The notes beneath the pieces were generated by a model. The model was not told the origin of the DNA. It did no database searches and was given only the letters and a program-made list of their open reading frames with translations. A stretch of DNA of 64,000 nt, taken from Lachnospiraceae bacterium UBA4260. Its GTDB lineage: Bacteria; Bacillota; Clostridia; Lachnospirales; Lachnospiraceae. The DNA lies in contig DGWK01000030.1 in NCBI GenBank assembly GCA_002395235.1, positions 1-64,000 of the forward strand, read 5' to 3'. This document shows positions 53,141-62,707 of the stretch, piece by piece (the stretch's first letter is position 1; every line of letters starts with the position of its first letter). The position numbers and the translations under genes are program-made.

Positions 53141-56100
53141 CTATCTCGCTTTCCAAGGAGTCCCCTTCACATCGAGGGTCTTCTGCGCCTCCGTCCCTTC
53201 ATAGCAGTGGATCACATATTTGTACTCGTCAGTTTCATAGTCCTTCTCGTCGATCGAGCCGATGTCCAGAATAGAAGCAGGGAGATAGATGTCTTTGATC
53301 CGGTCGCATTCCTTCAAAGCATAGTATTGGATATAAAATGTCCCTTCCGGTACGTACAGATCCCCCTCCATACCGGTGGGAACGGCGACCAGCGTCGAGC
53401 CGTCCTTGCTCATGAGCAGGCCGTCTGTGACCGTGAAGTTCTCATTGTCCTCGTCGACCTCATATTGATCAAAGACTGCCCCGCTGATCGAGTTCTTATT
53501 GAACTTCAGCTTGGACGGGATCCTGATCACATCCTGTGTAAAGACATAATCCCCGTAACCGGTGTCAAATGCGGCGTATCCCATGGTCTCCAGCTTTTCG
53601 GGCAGCTCAATCCTCCCAAACTTCTCTGTCAGTGTGAAGGCGGAGCCTCCGATCGACGCCACCGAAGAGGGAAGACTGACGTCTTCCAGAGACGCGCCGC
53701 TGAATGCGCGCTCCCCGATCTCCTTAAGTCCCTTGTTGAACACGACCGCAGTCAGACCGTAGCAGCCGCTGAACGCGTTTTTCCCTATCGTTCGCATCGA
53801 CTTGGGGAAAGTGATCTTACCTATATCACCGTTTAAATAAAACGCATTTTCCCCGATTCTCTCTGTTTTGGCAGGAACTTCATATTCCTTATCCTTTTTA
53901 CCGCCGGGATATCCGATCAGCGTCTCCCCGGACGCGTCAAAAATGACTCCGTCTATACTCCGATAATTCTCGTTCTTCTCGTCTATTTCATACGCCTCAC
54001 ACTGTGAGCAGCCGTTCAGAAAACCTACGTCGATCTTCTCTACGGACGCCGGTATGATCAGCTTGCTGCACGCGCAGTAGGCACTCGAGTATTCTTCGCT
54101 CCGAAGCCCCGTGACCGGAAGGTCCCTGAACGTATCGGGGATAGTGAGCTCACCACTGCTGTACGAATCGCATGACCAGATCTCCGCGCGGTCCTTGAAG
54201 ACATGGTAGGTCATTGTAATCGGATTCGCCCCGTCCGCTCCCGGCATCTCTTCTGTAACTGTCTCATAGACCATATAGTCCGGATCCGTCACGTCGTCAT
54301 GTTCGATCTCGAACTGTTCCGCATATTTTTCCGCTGCCGACCCTTCCGAACAGTGCAGTGTGATACCGTCGTACAGATGTATGTAGCCTCCGTTCCCGTC
54401 ATCTTCCAAGTCGTAGGGAAAGACCTCTGTGCCGAATCGGAATACACTGTCCGGGATCACAAAGTGCGTGACTTCGCTGCAGTTTTCCAGCGAATGGTCC
54501 TCCAGCGCCGTGATTCCCTCCGGTATGACCATGATCGGTTTCATTCCCCGGGGCAGCTCAATGATCGTATCCTTGGCCTTGTTGGTGATAAATCCTCCGG
54601 ACGAGGCAAAATAGGGATTGCTCTCATCCACTTCAAAAGCCGCTATGTTCATCATATTAAAGGCGTCGGTGCCGATGTATCTGACATTCGGGCCGATCCG
54701 GACCTTATCGATGACCGGATTCTCCGTCGAATGGGAAAACAGGTCATAGAAGCCGAACGACCGGATCCCGATCGACTCGACGCTGTCCGGAAGATTAAAG
54801 GAGGAGAGTTTATCACACTCGAAGAAGGTCATGTTCTCGAAAGTCTTAATAGTATCCGGAAATACGACCTTCTCGATTGCGGACTCCGCAAAGGCGCCGT
54901 AACCGATCACTTCCGTGCCGTTTTCCACTTTGTACTCGCCGCCTTTGGCGCACGGGAACTGGATCAAGGTTTTGCCGTCGCCGCTGTAGAGGACGCCGTC
55001 CACCGTCTTATAATTGGTATTTTTTTCGCTGATCGTGATCTCCGCGAGATTATCGCACCCGTTGAAGGGAATAGACCCGATCTTTACAAGGCTCTCAGGG
55101 AGCCGCACAGAGGTGATGTTCTCTATGCCGCTGAAGGCGCCTCTCTGAATCTGTTCTACGCTGTCCGGTATCTCGAGCTCTGTGATGCCTGTCCTGCAAA
55201 GCGCCTCAATCCCGATCGTCTTAAGCCCGTCGGGAAGAACGATTTTTTGCAGGGTGGAGACGGACAGCGCGTATCTCCCGATCTCCGTCACTTTTTTGCC
55301 CCCGATCTCTGCCGGGATGATCAGCTCTTCGTCCTCTCCGCTGTAGCCGGTGATCACAGCTTCTTCTCCGGAGATATCCGCGTAGAGCGTCCCCTTTTCC
55401 GTCGGGATCTGTTCATAATTCCGGCTGTGGTCCAGATTCAGCTCAATGTAATCCGAGCCGTGCACATTGCCGTTGATGTCCTTGACCATGACCTGACAGA
55501 TAAAGTCGCGGTCAAATTCCGACGCGGGTTTCATCTGGATCCGGAAGCCCTGTTCCAGGCACAGTGGGAACATTTCATACCCGGTGGACTTCCATTCATA
55601 GTAAGGCAGCATGTGCCCTTCACTGTCGCGCTGCGGCGAGTAGGCGATGCTTCCGGCGTTGATGAGAGTCTCATAGTTGGAGACATCGACGGAGGCCTTT
55701 CCGCCTGTCCACGCGCTCCCGGAACCGGATGTGATGTCGAGGACGCTCGCCTCCCTCTCACCGGTGATATTCCTGGCAGTGATCACGACTTCCTCATCCT
55801 TATCCCGTTCGACGTCCATAAATTCGTGTCCCGGAGTGAGGTAGCAGCTGATCGTCCTGTAAATACACTCCTCTCCGTTCTTCTGCGCCTGTACACATGT
55901 AAGAGGCACCGGCGCTTCTTCCATATCCGTGGCGGCGTGAAGCAGCATGGGATCGGACGGGATATGCAGGACATTGTTCTCATCCGGCTCGACCACGACA
56001 TTGGCCGTTGTGATCGCGAAATCGCCAAATCCGTTCCTCTGCAGTACCGTGTAATAGGCGCTGGAAGAATTTCTCACCTGCTCTTCCGTAAGCTGCACGG

Positions 56101-57601
56101 TAAGTTCCTCGCCGCTTCGCTCGATCGAGGCAATCGTCCAGTCCGTGTTTGTGCTCTCCTTCCAGGAATTCATGTAGGCGTCGACAAATTGCGTGTAGCT
56201 CTCGGAGAGCGCGCTCTCTTCGGAGTACAGTTCTTTCGAGATGCCGTAGAGCTCCTGGTTGTCGCCGGGAAGATAGATGGACATGCCGGATGCGCCGCTT
56301 ACATTGGAGGTATATCCTACCAGCATCTGATCCAGCGCGTCGTGGACCGCCTTGCACTCCTGCGGATACAGCTCTTCCAGGTTCCCCGTCAGGTCTCTGA
56401 GGTCCAGCATATCGTACGCGTCTTCCTTGCTGCTCGCGGCGCCAAGGCCAAACGCCTTGGTCCTGGCTCTCGCCTTGTTGATCTCGGGATAACTGCCTTC
56501 CTCAATCCCCTTCGTCATGGCTTTAAAGAGAGCGCCCGTGCTCTCGATCAGCGCGTCTGTCTTGCTCAGATCCATGGCGGCCAGCGTCACGTCCGGGTTA
56601 AAGAATTCCGACTTGTTGGCCTCATAGTAGCTGCCGTAGGAATCGACGATGGAACTGACGATGGTCCTTGCGTCATCCGTGCTGTTGAGCGTGCTCAGAA
56701 AGCTGTAATCCCAGCCGCGGCCGGACTCCAGCTCCTCCGATCCGACCAGATACTGCGCGTAATCTTTCCACAGATTTGCCGTCTCGATGCTGCCCATCAG
56801 GCAGGCGTCAAACCCGACCCAGTCCAGCTTCTTTCCGCCGGTGAATATGGTCCGGTCCATGGCGCTGCGCAGTTCTTCGAATAAAAGGCTGTCATTCTCG
56901 TAGAACTCGTCGCTCCCGTATCCCCACAGAGGGCCCGCGCCGTGGTCCCACAGGACAAGTCCGTAGTGTTTGGCGGGGAAATTGGTCGTACAGTAATTGA
57001 CGAACTCCGACAGGGTCTGGGCGGCGCCCATGTCCGCCGTCTCGGCCGTCTGCGCCGTGACTTCCAGCTCCTCTCCGTTGGCCATATTGATAACGCTGTT
57101 GCATTTATTGGAGATATCGCCAGTCCACCGCTTGCTCCCTCCGGTATAGACAAGCAGGTTGTTCCTGCCGTAGTCCATTCCCGAAGCGATCATCTCGTTG
57201 ATGTCGTTGGTCGCCGCGCCGTAATGGCTCTCCAGGTTCGAGCCGACGACATAGACCATGATTGTGTAATCCTTGTCTGAGAGTTTAGGCAGGTCATGCG
57301 CCGCAAAGAGCGCGGACGCCTTCTCATCGATATCCATTCTCTTCTTATTCTCGGCCGCGCGGCTGTAATTGGAGGCCTCCTGCCCCATGATCACCAGCTC
57401 CGGCTTCTCGCTCCCGGCAGGTTCCTCAGCTGCCGCAGTCTCCTCCGACGCACTCTCTTCTGCCGCTGCCGTCTCCGCTGCCGGCTGCGCCGCTCCTGTC
57501 GCGCCGCTCTGCGCTCCTTGCGTTCCGGCAGCTCCCGTCGGTCCCCCGCAGGCGCTCAGGAACATCACTAAACTTATAAGGATCGCAATCGTCTTCTTCA
57601 T
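53141..57601 (-). CDS. Giant lipoprotein: clostripain (C11) peptidase plus BspA-type leucine-rich repeats
   Basis: A 1486-aa surface lipoprotein with lipobox FLSAC (Cys18) and an Ala/Glu-rich spacer. A C11 cysteine peptidase domain (about 108-470) follows, with VMVYVVGSNLE-like DYTIMVYVVG, the catalytic His220 in WDHGAG and Cys267 in FDACLMG. After a beta-rich middle come two or more blocks of LRR_5 repeats (for example ALSVSTLQKIVLPDGLKTIG, GAFSGIENITSVRLPESLVKIG). It would be a wall-bound, Arg-specific-type protease that also binds a partner. The start MKKTIAIL follows GGAGG; a GTG two codons before is less likely. Confidence 0.9.
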   Translation of the reverse strand: MKKTIAILISLVMFLSACGGPTGAAGTQGAQSGATGAAQPAAETAAAEESASEETAAAEEPAGSEKPELVIMGQEASNYSRAAENKKRMDIDEKASALFAAHDLPKLSDKDYTIMVYVVGSNLESHYGAATNDINEMIASGMDYGRNNLLVYTGGSKRWTGDISNKCNSVINMANGEELEVTAQTAETADMGAAQTLSEFVNYCTTNFPAKHYGLVLWDHGAGPLWGYGSDEFYENDSLLFEELRSAMDRTIFTGGKKLDWVGFDACLMGSIETANLWKDYAQYLVGSEELESGRGWDYSFLSTLNSTDDARTIVSSIVDSYGSYYEANKSEFFNPDVTLAAMDLSKTDALIESTGALFKAMTKGIEEGSYPEINKARARTKAFGLGAASSKEDAYDMLDLRDLTGNLEELYPQECKAVHDALDQMLVGYTSNVSGASGMSIYLPGDNQELYGISKELYSEESALSESYTQFVDAYMNSWKESTNTDWTIASIERSGEELTVQLTEEQVRNSSSAYYTVLQRNGFGDFAITTANVVVEPDENNVLHIPSDPMLLHAATDMEEAPVPLTCVQAQKNGEECIYRTISCYLTPGHEFMDVERDKDEEVVITARNITGEREASVLDITSGSGSAWTGGKASVDVSNYETLINAGSIAYSPQRDSEGHMLPYYEWKSTGYEMFPLCLEQGFRIQMKPASEFDRDFICQVMVKDINGNVHGSDYIELNLDHSRNYEQIPTEKGTLYADISGEEAVITGYSGEDEELIIPAEIGGKKVTEIGRYALSVSTLQKIVLPDGLKTIGIEALCRTGITELEIPDSVEQIQRGAFSGIENITSVRLPESLVKIGSIPFNGCDNLAEITISEKNTNYKTVDGVLYSGDGKTLIQFPCAKGGEYKVENGTEVIGYGAFAESAIEKVVFPDTIKTFENMTFFECDKLSSFNLPDSVESIGIRSFGFYDLFSHSTENPVIDKVRIGPNVRYIGTDAFNMMNIAAFEVDESNPYFASSGGFITNKAKDTIIELPRGMKPIMVIPEGITALEDHSLENCSEVTHFVIPDSVFRFGTEVFPYDLEDDGNGGYIHLYDGITLHCSEGSAAEKYAEQFEIEHDDVTDPDYMVYETVTEEMPGADGANPITMTYHVFKDRAEIWSCDSYSSGELTIPDTFRDLPVTGLRSEEYSSAYCACSKLIIPASVEKIDVGFLNGCSQCEAYEIDEKNENYRSIDGVIFDASGETLIGYPGGKKDKEYEVPAKTERIGENAFYLNGDIGKITFPKSMRTIGKNAFSGCYGLTAVVFNKGLKEIGERAFSGASLEDVSLPSSVASIGGSAFTLTEKFGRIELPEKLETMGYAAFDTGYGDYVFTQDVIRIPSKLKFNKNSISGAVFDQYEVDEDNENFTVTDGLLMSKDGSTLVAVPTGMEGDLYVPEGTFYIQYYALKECDRIKDIYLPASILDIGSIDEKDYETDEYKYVIHCYEGTEAQKTLDVKGTPWKAR

Positions 57602-57799
57602 GACCACTCCTCCAAAGATGCCGGCTTTCTGCCGCCGATTCTGTCAAAATATCGATCACTTTAAGTATACCATAAGCGCCGTCCTCTTCTGTTACATAAA
57701 TATTACAAACTATTGCATCTCAGTTCATAATAGGATAAAATAAGCTATGTATTTAACCTTTCACAGAAAAGCAAATTACTAAATACTTCAGGAGGACTT

Positions 57800-59173
57800 A
57801 TGTATAAAAGAAGTCTTTGTGCTCTGACAGTCGCATCGCTTGCCCTGTCAACGGCTTTAATGGGATGCGGCAGCGCCACAGCGCCCGCGTCAACCCCGCA
57901 GGAAGAAACAACTGCAGCAGAAACAACAGTAAAGACGACGCAGGAGACAACGCAGGAAGCAGACAATGCGGCCGCAGCGGCGACCACCGTCACGGACGCC
58001 TCGACAGAAGCGATCTCCAAGCCGGAGCCCCAGCCGATACCCGAGCCCGAGCCGGAGCCGGAACTTCCCAGAAGTCCCCTGACAGGCAAGGTCATGGATG
58101 AAGAGCTCCTCAAGCAGCGCCCTCTGGCCTTTATGTACCCCATCAACCAGCAGGCCCAGCCCCAGTACGGTCTCGACAGAGTCGACGTCTTCTATGAGAT
58201 CATGGAAGAAGGCAACATGAGCCGCCAGATGGGCATCATGCAGGACTGGCAGGATCTTGAGAGGATCGGCAATGTCCGCAGTATCCGCTCCTATTTTGTC
58301 TATGAAGCACTTGAGTGGGATCCCATCATCATCCACTTCGGCGGTCCTTCCGACTACACCGGAGAGATCCTTACCCGCGAGGACGTGGACAATATCAACG
58401 GAACCGGACACCCTTCCATGGGTCCCGACTACGGCGCTTTCTATCGCATCCCGCATGACGGCGTCGCCCTTGAGCACACCGCTTACACGGACGCCGAGCA
58501 TATCCTTAACGCGATCGAAGAGGCCGGTTTCGAGAAGGAGCACCGCGAGGAATACTATCACGACAAGCACTTTACTTTTGCAAAGGACGGCGAGATCAAT
58601 GATCTCTCCCAGTATCCCGACGCCGTAGACGCCACCGAAGTCGACATGTCCGGCTCCTACCCCGTCACACATTCCGCGCTCAGCTACGATGAAGAAGATC
58701 ACCTCTACTACAAGAGACTGTACGGCGAGCCCCAGTGCGACGCAGTCACCGGCGAGCAGATGGCCTTCACCAACATCTTCATCCAGCGCGCCGAGTGGGT
58801 CTACGCCAACAACGACTCCCGCGAGTGGGAAGAAGGAACACACGGCTATCTGTGGTTCCGCATCGAGGAACCCGGCTATGACGGATTCTACATCACAAAC
58901 GGCAAGATGATCCACGTCACATGGAACAAAGAGGACGACTATGAGCCCACCCTGTTCTACGACGACAACGGCAACGAAGTCACTGTCAACCAGGGACGCA
59001 CCATGATCTTCATCATCCGTGACGACAGAGATACCTTTGAGATCGACGGCATCGACTACTATCCCGAAGATCACAAGACTCTCACGGAGACAGACACCGA
59101 GGAATCCTCCGAGGGCGCGACCGCAGAAGAAGAGTCCGCTCCTGCTGAGGAACCCGAAAACGAGGAGATGTAA
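57800..59173 (+). CDS. DUF3048 lipoprotein
   Basis: A 457-aa lipoprotein with lipobox ALMGC (Cys23), a Thr/Glu/Ala-rich and Pro-rich spacer with EPEPEPEP, and then the DUF3048 domain: PLTGKVMDEELLKQRPLAFM, VFYEIMEEG, RSIRSYFVYEALEWDPI and NIFIQRAEW. The family (YerB-like) is found in Gram-positive bacteria and its role is not established. The ATG follows AGGAGG. It is followed by a terminator shared with the phosphatase gene. Confidence 0.88.
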   Translation: MYKRSLCALTVASLALSTALMGCGSATAPASTPQEETTAAETTVKTTQETTQEADNAAAAATTVTDASTEAISKPEPQPIPEPEPEPELPRSPLTGKVMDEELLKQRPLAFMYPINQQAQPQYGLDRVDVFYEIMEEGNMSRQMGIMQDWQDLERIGNVRSIRSYFVYEALEWDPIIIHFGGPSDYTGEILTREDVDNINGTGHPSMGPDYGAFYRIPHDGVALEHTAYTDAEHILNAIEEAGFEKEHREEYYHDKHFTFAKDGEINDLSQYPDAVDATEVDMSGSYPVTHSALSYDEEDHLYYKRLYGEPQCDAVTGEQMAFTNIFIQRAEWVYANNDSREWEEGTHGYLWFRIEEPGYDGFYITNGKMIHVTWNKEDDYEPTLFYDDNGNEVTVNQGRTMIFIIRDDRDTFEIDGIDYYPEDHKTLTETDTEESSEGATAEEESAPAEEPENEEM

Positions 59174-59236
59174 CGCATTGTAAACCCTTCTGCACTTAGC
59201 AGTGCCGCACCGCGGCTCCGCTAAAAGATAATACTA

Positions 59237-59269
59237 AAGGCCTTGGGACCGGTCAGGTCCCAAGGCCTT
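59237..59269. terminator. Bidirectional terminator
   Basis: AAGGCCTTGGGAC and GTCCCAAGGCCTT form a 13-bp stem between the DUF3048 gene and the convergent phosphatase gene. T-rich flanks are moderate. Confidence 0.8.
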
Positions 59270-59294
59270 ATCTTATGTCCTTATGTCCTCTTCG

Positions 59295-59996
59295 TTATTT
59301 CGCAGGCGGCGCTCCGTAGGAAAACTGAAGCTCCTCCGGAACGTGATGTTTATCTCCGTAATAAAGAAGCCGGACATTGTCGTTCTCATCGATCTCCGCG
59401 CAGCTCACACTCACATTGTAGAGCAGAAAGCGGTCCATTTTCTCCGCCGGTATTCCCGAGGCGTAGTTGAGAAAAGTCTGGATGGCCGTCCCGTGGGAGG
59501 CGATCACAATATTCTCTCCCCGGTGTTCCCTGACGATCCGCATGACTGCTTCCGTCACCCTGTCGTAGACCTGGATCATGGACTCCCCGCCCGGCGCCTG
59601 CGCGTGTCCTCTGTCTTCATTGAGCACATACATCCTGTAGAACTCGGGATAGCCCGCCTTGATCTCCTCCTGCGTCCATCCGTCGATGACGCCGAAGTCG
59701 ATCTCCATCACGCCGGGCTCCACCAGGACCGGCACCTCATGGTCCTGAGAGGCCAGACTGTATTCCAGCGTCTTGACGGCGCGCTGCAGCGGGCTTGTGA
59801 CGCCCAGGTCCACATGGATATCCCTGAAATAATTCTCAAGGCACGCCCCCTGCTTCTCTCCCGCCTCGTCCAGCGGGTTGTCCGTCTGCCCCTGGTAGCG
59901 CAGCTGCTGATTCCACTCCGTTGTGCCGTGTCTCACAAGATATACTCTTGTTGTCTTCTCTCCTCTCAGATTACCGCTCAGATTATTGTGATCCAT
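59295..59996 (-). CDS. Histidine phosphatase family protein
   Basis: A 233-aa phosphoglycerate-mutase-like enzyme. The catalytic His is in LVRHGTTEWN, the phosphate-binding Arg in SPLQRAVKTLE, and the second His in VIASHGTAI. The target phosphate ester is unknown. The start MDHNNLSG follows GGGAGA; the frame upstream (to 60053) overlaps the transglutaminase gene and is not used. The two genes probably share a transcript. Confidence 0.9.
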   Translation of the reverse strand: MDHNNLSGNLRGEKTTRVYLVRHGTTEWNQQLRYQGQTDNPLDEAGEKQGACLENYFRDIHVDLGVTSPLQRAVKTLEYSLASQDHEVPVLVEPGVMEIDFGVIDGWTQEEIKAGYPEFYRMYVLNEDRGHAQAPGGESMIQVYDRVTEAVMRIVREHRGENIVIASHGTAIQTFLNYASGIPAEKMDRFLLYNVSVSCAEIDENDNVRLLYYGDKHHVPEELQFSYGAPPAK

Positions 59997-60019
59997 TTCG
60001 TCGTCTCCCTGCCATCTTT

Positions 60020-60796
60020 TTATATGAACACGCCTGCGCGCCGGGCCGTGCACGCCGGAACATTTCTCTTCCAGTCATGGTCCCCGGCCGCCTCCTGATC
60101 ACTGATCAGGTAATACTTGTAAGAAATAACTCCCTTACTGCTGAGATTGATATCCCAGGTCATGTCCAAATGATAAGCCTTTCCGCCGATCTTCACAATA
60201 TTCCAGGCGTGATTTCCGTTATCTTCTTCGAAGGCGGACTGCCCCGCCACGACGATACAGGGGATGTTCAGGGCGTTCAGTACAAGCTTCACTGTTTTGG
60301 AAATGCCGTCGCAGACAGCGCACTGCTTGGAGAAGATTCCGATCACGGAATGGGCGGAGATCAGTCTTCCCTTCTTTCTCTCGCTCAGAGCCGTGTCGTC
60401 GTACTCCGCTTCCGAGGCCAGATAGTCGTGCAGCCGCCGCACTGCCTGCGCGTCGGACACCCGGTCCAGATCCAGCTTGCGGATCAGATCGTTCACGCCC
60501 CGCTCGATCCTGCCGTTAAAGTCGCGGATGATCTCCCTGCTGAGCGTGTAAGAAGGCTCGATCAGGGTCCTCTCGCAAGCCCCGGAATACTGTATGATAT
60601 GGATCTCCCTTCCCAGATAGTAGAGGTGCGGGTTGTCCAGAACGAGCGCCATATAGATTTCCGTGATCCGGTCCGCGTCGGCGCTGCCCTCGATCTCTGC
60701 CGCCTTTCTGCCGCTTAGCACGGCGTCGTGCAGCGCCTCGTAGATCCGCTGATCCCGGCGATTCATTCTTGTATAGTAATAGCGGTCCGCGATCAT
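60020..60796 (-). CDS. Transglutaminase-like cysteine protease family protein
   Basis: A 258-aa protein with the transglutaminase-like triad: Cys in KQCAVCDGISK, His in NHAWNIV and Asp in YHLDMTWD. The region before it (YDDTALSERKKG, SAHSVIGIF) fits this domain. No signal peptide is visible, so it acts in the cytoplasm or as a partner of another protein. The ATG at 60796 is used; a GTG one codon upstream overlaps the GGAGGG site. It is preceded by the PP2C gene on the same strand after about 50 bases. Confidence 0.82.
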   Translation of the reverse strand: MIADRYYYTRMNRRDQRIYEALHDAVLSGRKAAEIEGSADADRITEIYMALVLDNPHLYYLGREIHIIQYSGACERTLIEPSYTLSREIIRDFNGRIERGVNDLIRKLDLDRVSDAQAVRRLHDYLASEAEYDDTALSERKKGRLISAHSVIGIFSKQCAVCDGISKTVKLVLNALNIPCIVVAGQSAFEEDNGNHAWNIVKIGGKAYHLDMTWDINLSSKGVISYKYYLISDQEAAGDHDWKRNVPACTARRAGVFI

Positions 60797-60832
60797 CACT
60801 GCCCTCCGTTTGCGTCCCTACTCCCGGAAACC

Positions 60833-60848
60833 GTGCGCGTGTGCATCA
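60833..60848. repeat. Fragment of the dispersed GTGTGCAT element
   Basis: GTGCGCGTGTGCATCA resembles the CGCACGCGTGTGCAT ends near 19.05 and 19.14 kb and CGCACGTGTGCATCATTAG near 43.9 kb. It partly covers the end of the PP2C gene. Confidence 0.5.
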
Positions 60849-61832
60849 AAGGCAGCGCGTATAGCGTCTGCTCCACCTGCTCGCGCTGTGCCTTGCCATC
60901 TTTCTGCGTTTTCGCATTCGTCTCCGGTAGACTTCCGGGCTGCCGACCTTTCCGCCGTCCTTGTCAAAATATGCCATGACCATCGTGATGTCATCCCCGC
61001 AGCCCAGAGCACTGGTCTCGGAGAGCCATCCTTCCAGGCTCGACGCGACCCTGCAGAATCCGTATCTGACCGCCGCCTCATAGTAGGCCGTACAGGTCTT
61101 CTCGTATTCCTGCTGCGTTCTGTGGCTGTTAGCCATTCCGTCTGTCGACATCATGAACATATAGGGCAGCGCGTCCGGTCCCGGAGTCGGGAACACGGAA
61201 ACCGCACTTTTCTTCCAGGCATCTGTGCTGCTCAGCGAGTGGGTCTCCACGCCCAGGATCTTGTCACTCTCGACCGCATACTGGACGCCGTCCCTGCTCA
61301 CCAGGACAATATCGCCGTCTCCGATCTGGAAGGCAAAGACAAATTCCGTCGTTATGAGCAGTCCCAGGAGCGTCGTGCCGTAGAGCTTGTACACTTCTTT
61401 CGGTTCGTCAGCGCCACTGCGGCCGCCGGCGTCATTTGAGCCGTCAGCATCTATCCGGATGCCTGTGTCCGGATCTCCGACTGGCGGCTCTCTCCGCTCC
61501 TGCACGTGATCGCGCAGCACGCGCCGCTTCCACTCCCTCTCTATGGATTCCGGGATCTTCAGGTTGCCTTCCCGGCTCAGATAGGACCGCAGCATGAGGC
61601 TGTCCCCTTCGAAGCTCTCCAGGATTTCCTTCATGCTGCTGCAGAACACTTCCACCGCGATCTTCGCGCCGACGCCGCTGTACGGGCAGCGCTCACTCCC
61701 GTGCCCGTCGGCGGCCGCGATCACAACGGCCGAGTCCGACAGACTCTCGACCCGGCAGCTGTCCTGACATTCCGTCCCCTTTCTGATATGAGAAGCCCCC
61801 CTGACGCTGATTCCATATAGAAAACGTTTCAT
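60846..61832 (-). CDS. PP2C-family serine/threonine phosphatase
   Basis: A 328-aa Mn/Mg-dependent phosphatase. Metal ligands are in AAADGHGSER, MSTDGMANS and GCGDDITMVM, the three conserved Asp-containing motifs. A central insert (RREPPVGDPDTGIRIDADG) is charged. It should counteract the protein kinase encoded two genes upstream, with the VWA protein as third partner, as in the TerY-P triad described for bacterial stress systems. The start follows AAGGAGG; the gene is 12 bases after the VWA gene. Confidence 0.9.
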   Translation of the reverse strand: MKRFLYGISVRGASHIRKGTECQDSCRVESLSDSAVVIAAADGHGSERCPYSGVGAKIAVEVFCSSMKEILESFEGDSLMLRSYLSREGNLKIPESIEREWKRRVLRDHVQERREPPVGDPDTGIRIDADGSNDAGGRSGADEPKEVYKLYGTTLLGLLITTEFVFAFQIGDGDIVLVSRDGVQYAVESDKILGVETHSLSSTDAWKKSAVSVFPTPGPDALPYMFMMSTDGMANSHRTQQEYEKTCTAYYEAAVRYGFCRVASSLEGWLSETSALGCGDDITMVMAYFDKDGGKVGSPEVYRRRMRKRRKMARHSASRWSRRYTRCL

Positions 61833-61844
61833 GGGAGTTCCTCC

Positions 61845-62612
61845 TTACCAGACATCCTCCGCCTTTACATCTTCGGGCTTGGGAATGTTGTTGATGCTCA
61901 GGTAGTTCTGCGCCTGAACGGCAGGCTTTTTCTCCTTGCCGTCCTCTGCTCCGTCTCCCTGCTCCTGCTTCTCCTTGTTTTCGTCGGTCTTGGAATTCGG
62001 CGAAGAGACAGAACTGACCAGCGTGGAGGCCCACTTGATGAGTCCCGTGAGCATAGTCGCGTTATTTGCCTTGAAGACGAGCTCCGGATTGCCCGTAAAC
62101 TCGGTCAGCACGTCGTCGTCCGCGTCCTTGCCGATGGAAATGGCGATCCTCACTGCTTTTTTTCCCCAGGGCATCTTGAGGAGTTTCTCCAGAGGGCCCT
62201 TGTAATCATCTGTGGGCATACCGTCCGAGATCAGGACGATCACGGGAGGGAGCGCTCTCTCCGGCATGGGGGGAATGTTCAGCTGTGCTGCCAGAAGGGA
62301 GAAGGCCTTGCCCATATCGGTGAGGCCGTCCGCCTCCAGGTCGTCCCAGGCGAAGTCTTCAACCGGGACCGGCTCCGGCGTGATCCAGGAAGCGCCGGTG
62401 GAAAACCGCAGCGTTCTTACATAGACCTGCGCGTTGGGGTTTTCCAGTGCCGCGCTCTTCATCTCGGGGATCACCGACTGAATCGCGTTGTTAAGGGCGC
62501 CGATCTTCTCTTTTCTCATCGAAGACGAGTTATCCGCTACCCAGAAAAAGTACAAAGGCCTGCTGGCGAGTTCTCCGCCGGGTCTGACCAGATTGTGGTT
62601 TTTGTTTGGCAT
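61845..62612 (-). CDS. VWA-domain protein, TerY-like
   Basis: A 255-aa protein with a von Willebrand A domain. The metal-adhesion motif is VADNSSS near residue 27, with the later Thr in ADGLTDMG and Asp in LISDGMPTDD. A Lys/Glu/Gln-rich tail follows (KTDENKEKQEQGDG). TerY-type proteins bind a divalent metal and a protein partner; this one lies between a kinase and a PP2C phosphatase gene. No signal peptide. Confidence 0.88.
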   Translation of the reverse strand: MPNKNHNLVRPGGELASRPLYFFWVADNSSSMRKEKIGALNNAIQSVIPEMKSAALENPNAQVYVRTLRFSTGASWITPEPVPVEDFAWDDLEADGLTDMGKAFSLLAAQLNIPPMPERALPPVIVLISDGMPTDDYKGPLEKLLKMPWGKKAVRIAISIGKDADDDVLTEFTGNPELVFKANNATMLTGLIKWASTLVSSVSSPNSKTDENKEKQEQGDGAEDGKEKKPAVQAQNYLSINNIPKPEDVKAEDVW

Positions 62613-62707
62613 ATTCTTTCCTCCTTGCTTAAATGTGCGGGCCTCCTCAGAGGCACCGGTTCTTATCGTGTGATCCGGCCGCTCAGAAGCGCCGGTCTCG
62701 CCTGCGA

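Noticed and set aside
54203..56884. 893-codon frame opposite the clostripain/LRR gene
   Set aside because: Antisense shadow of a repeat-rich gene; no ribosome site or domain.
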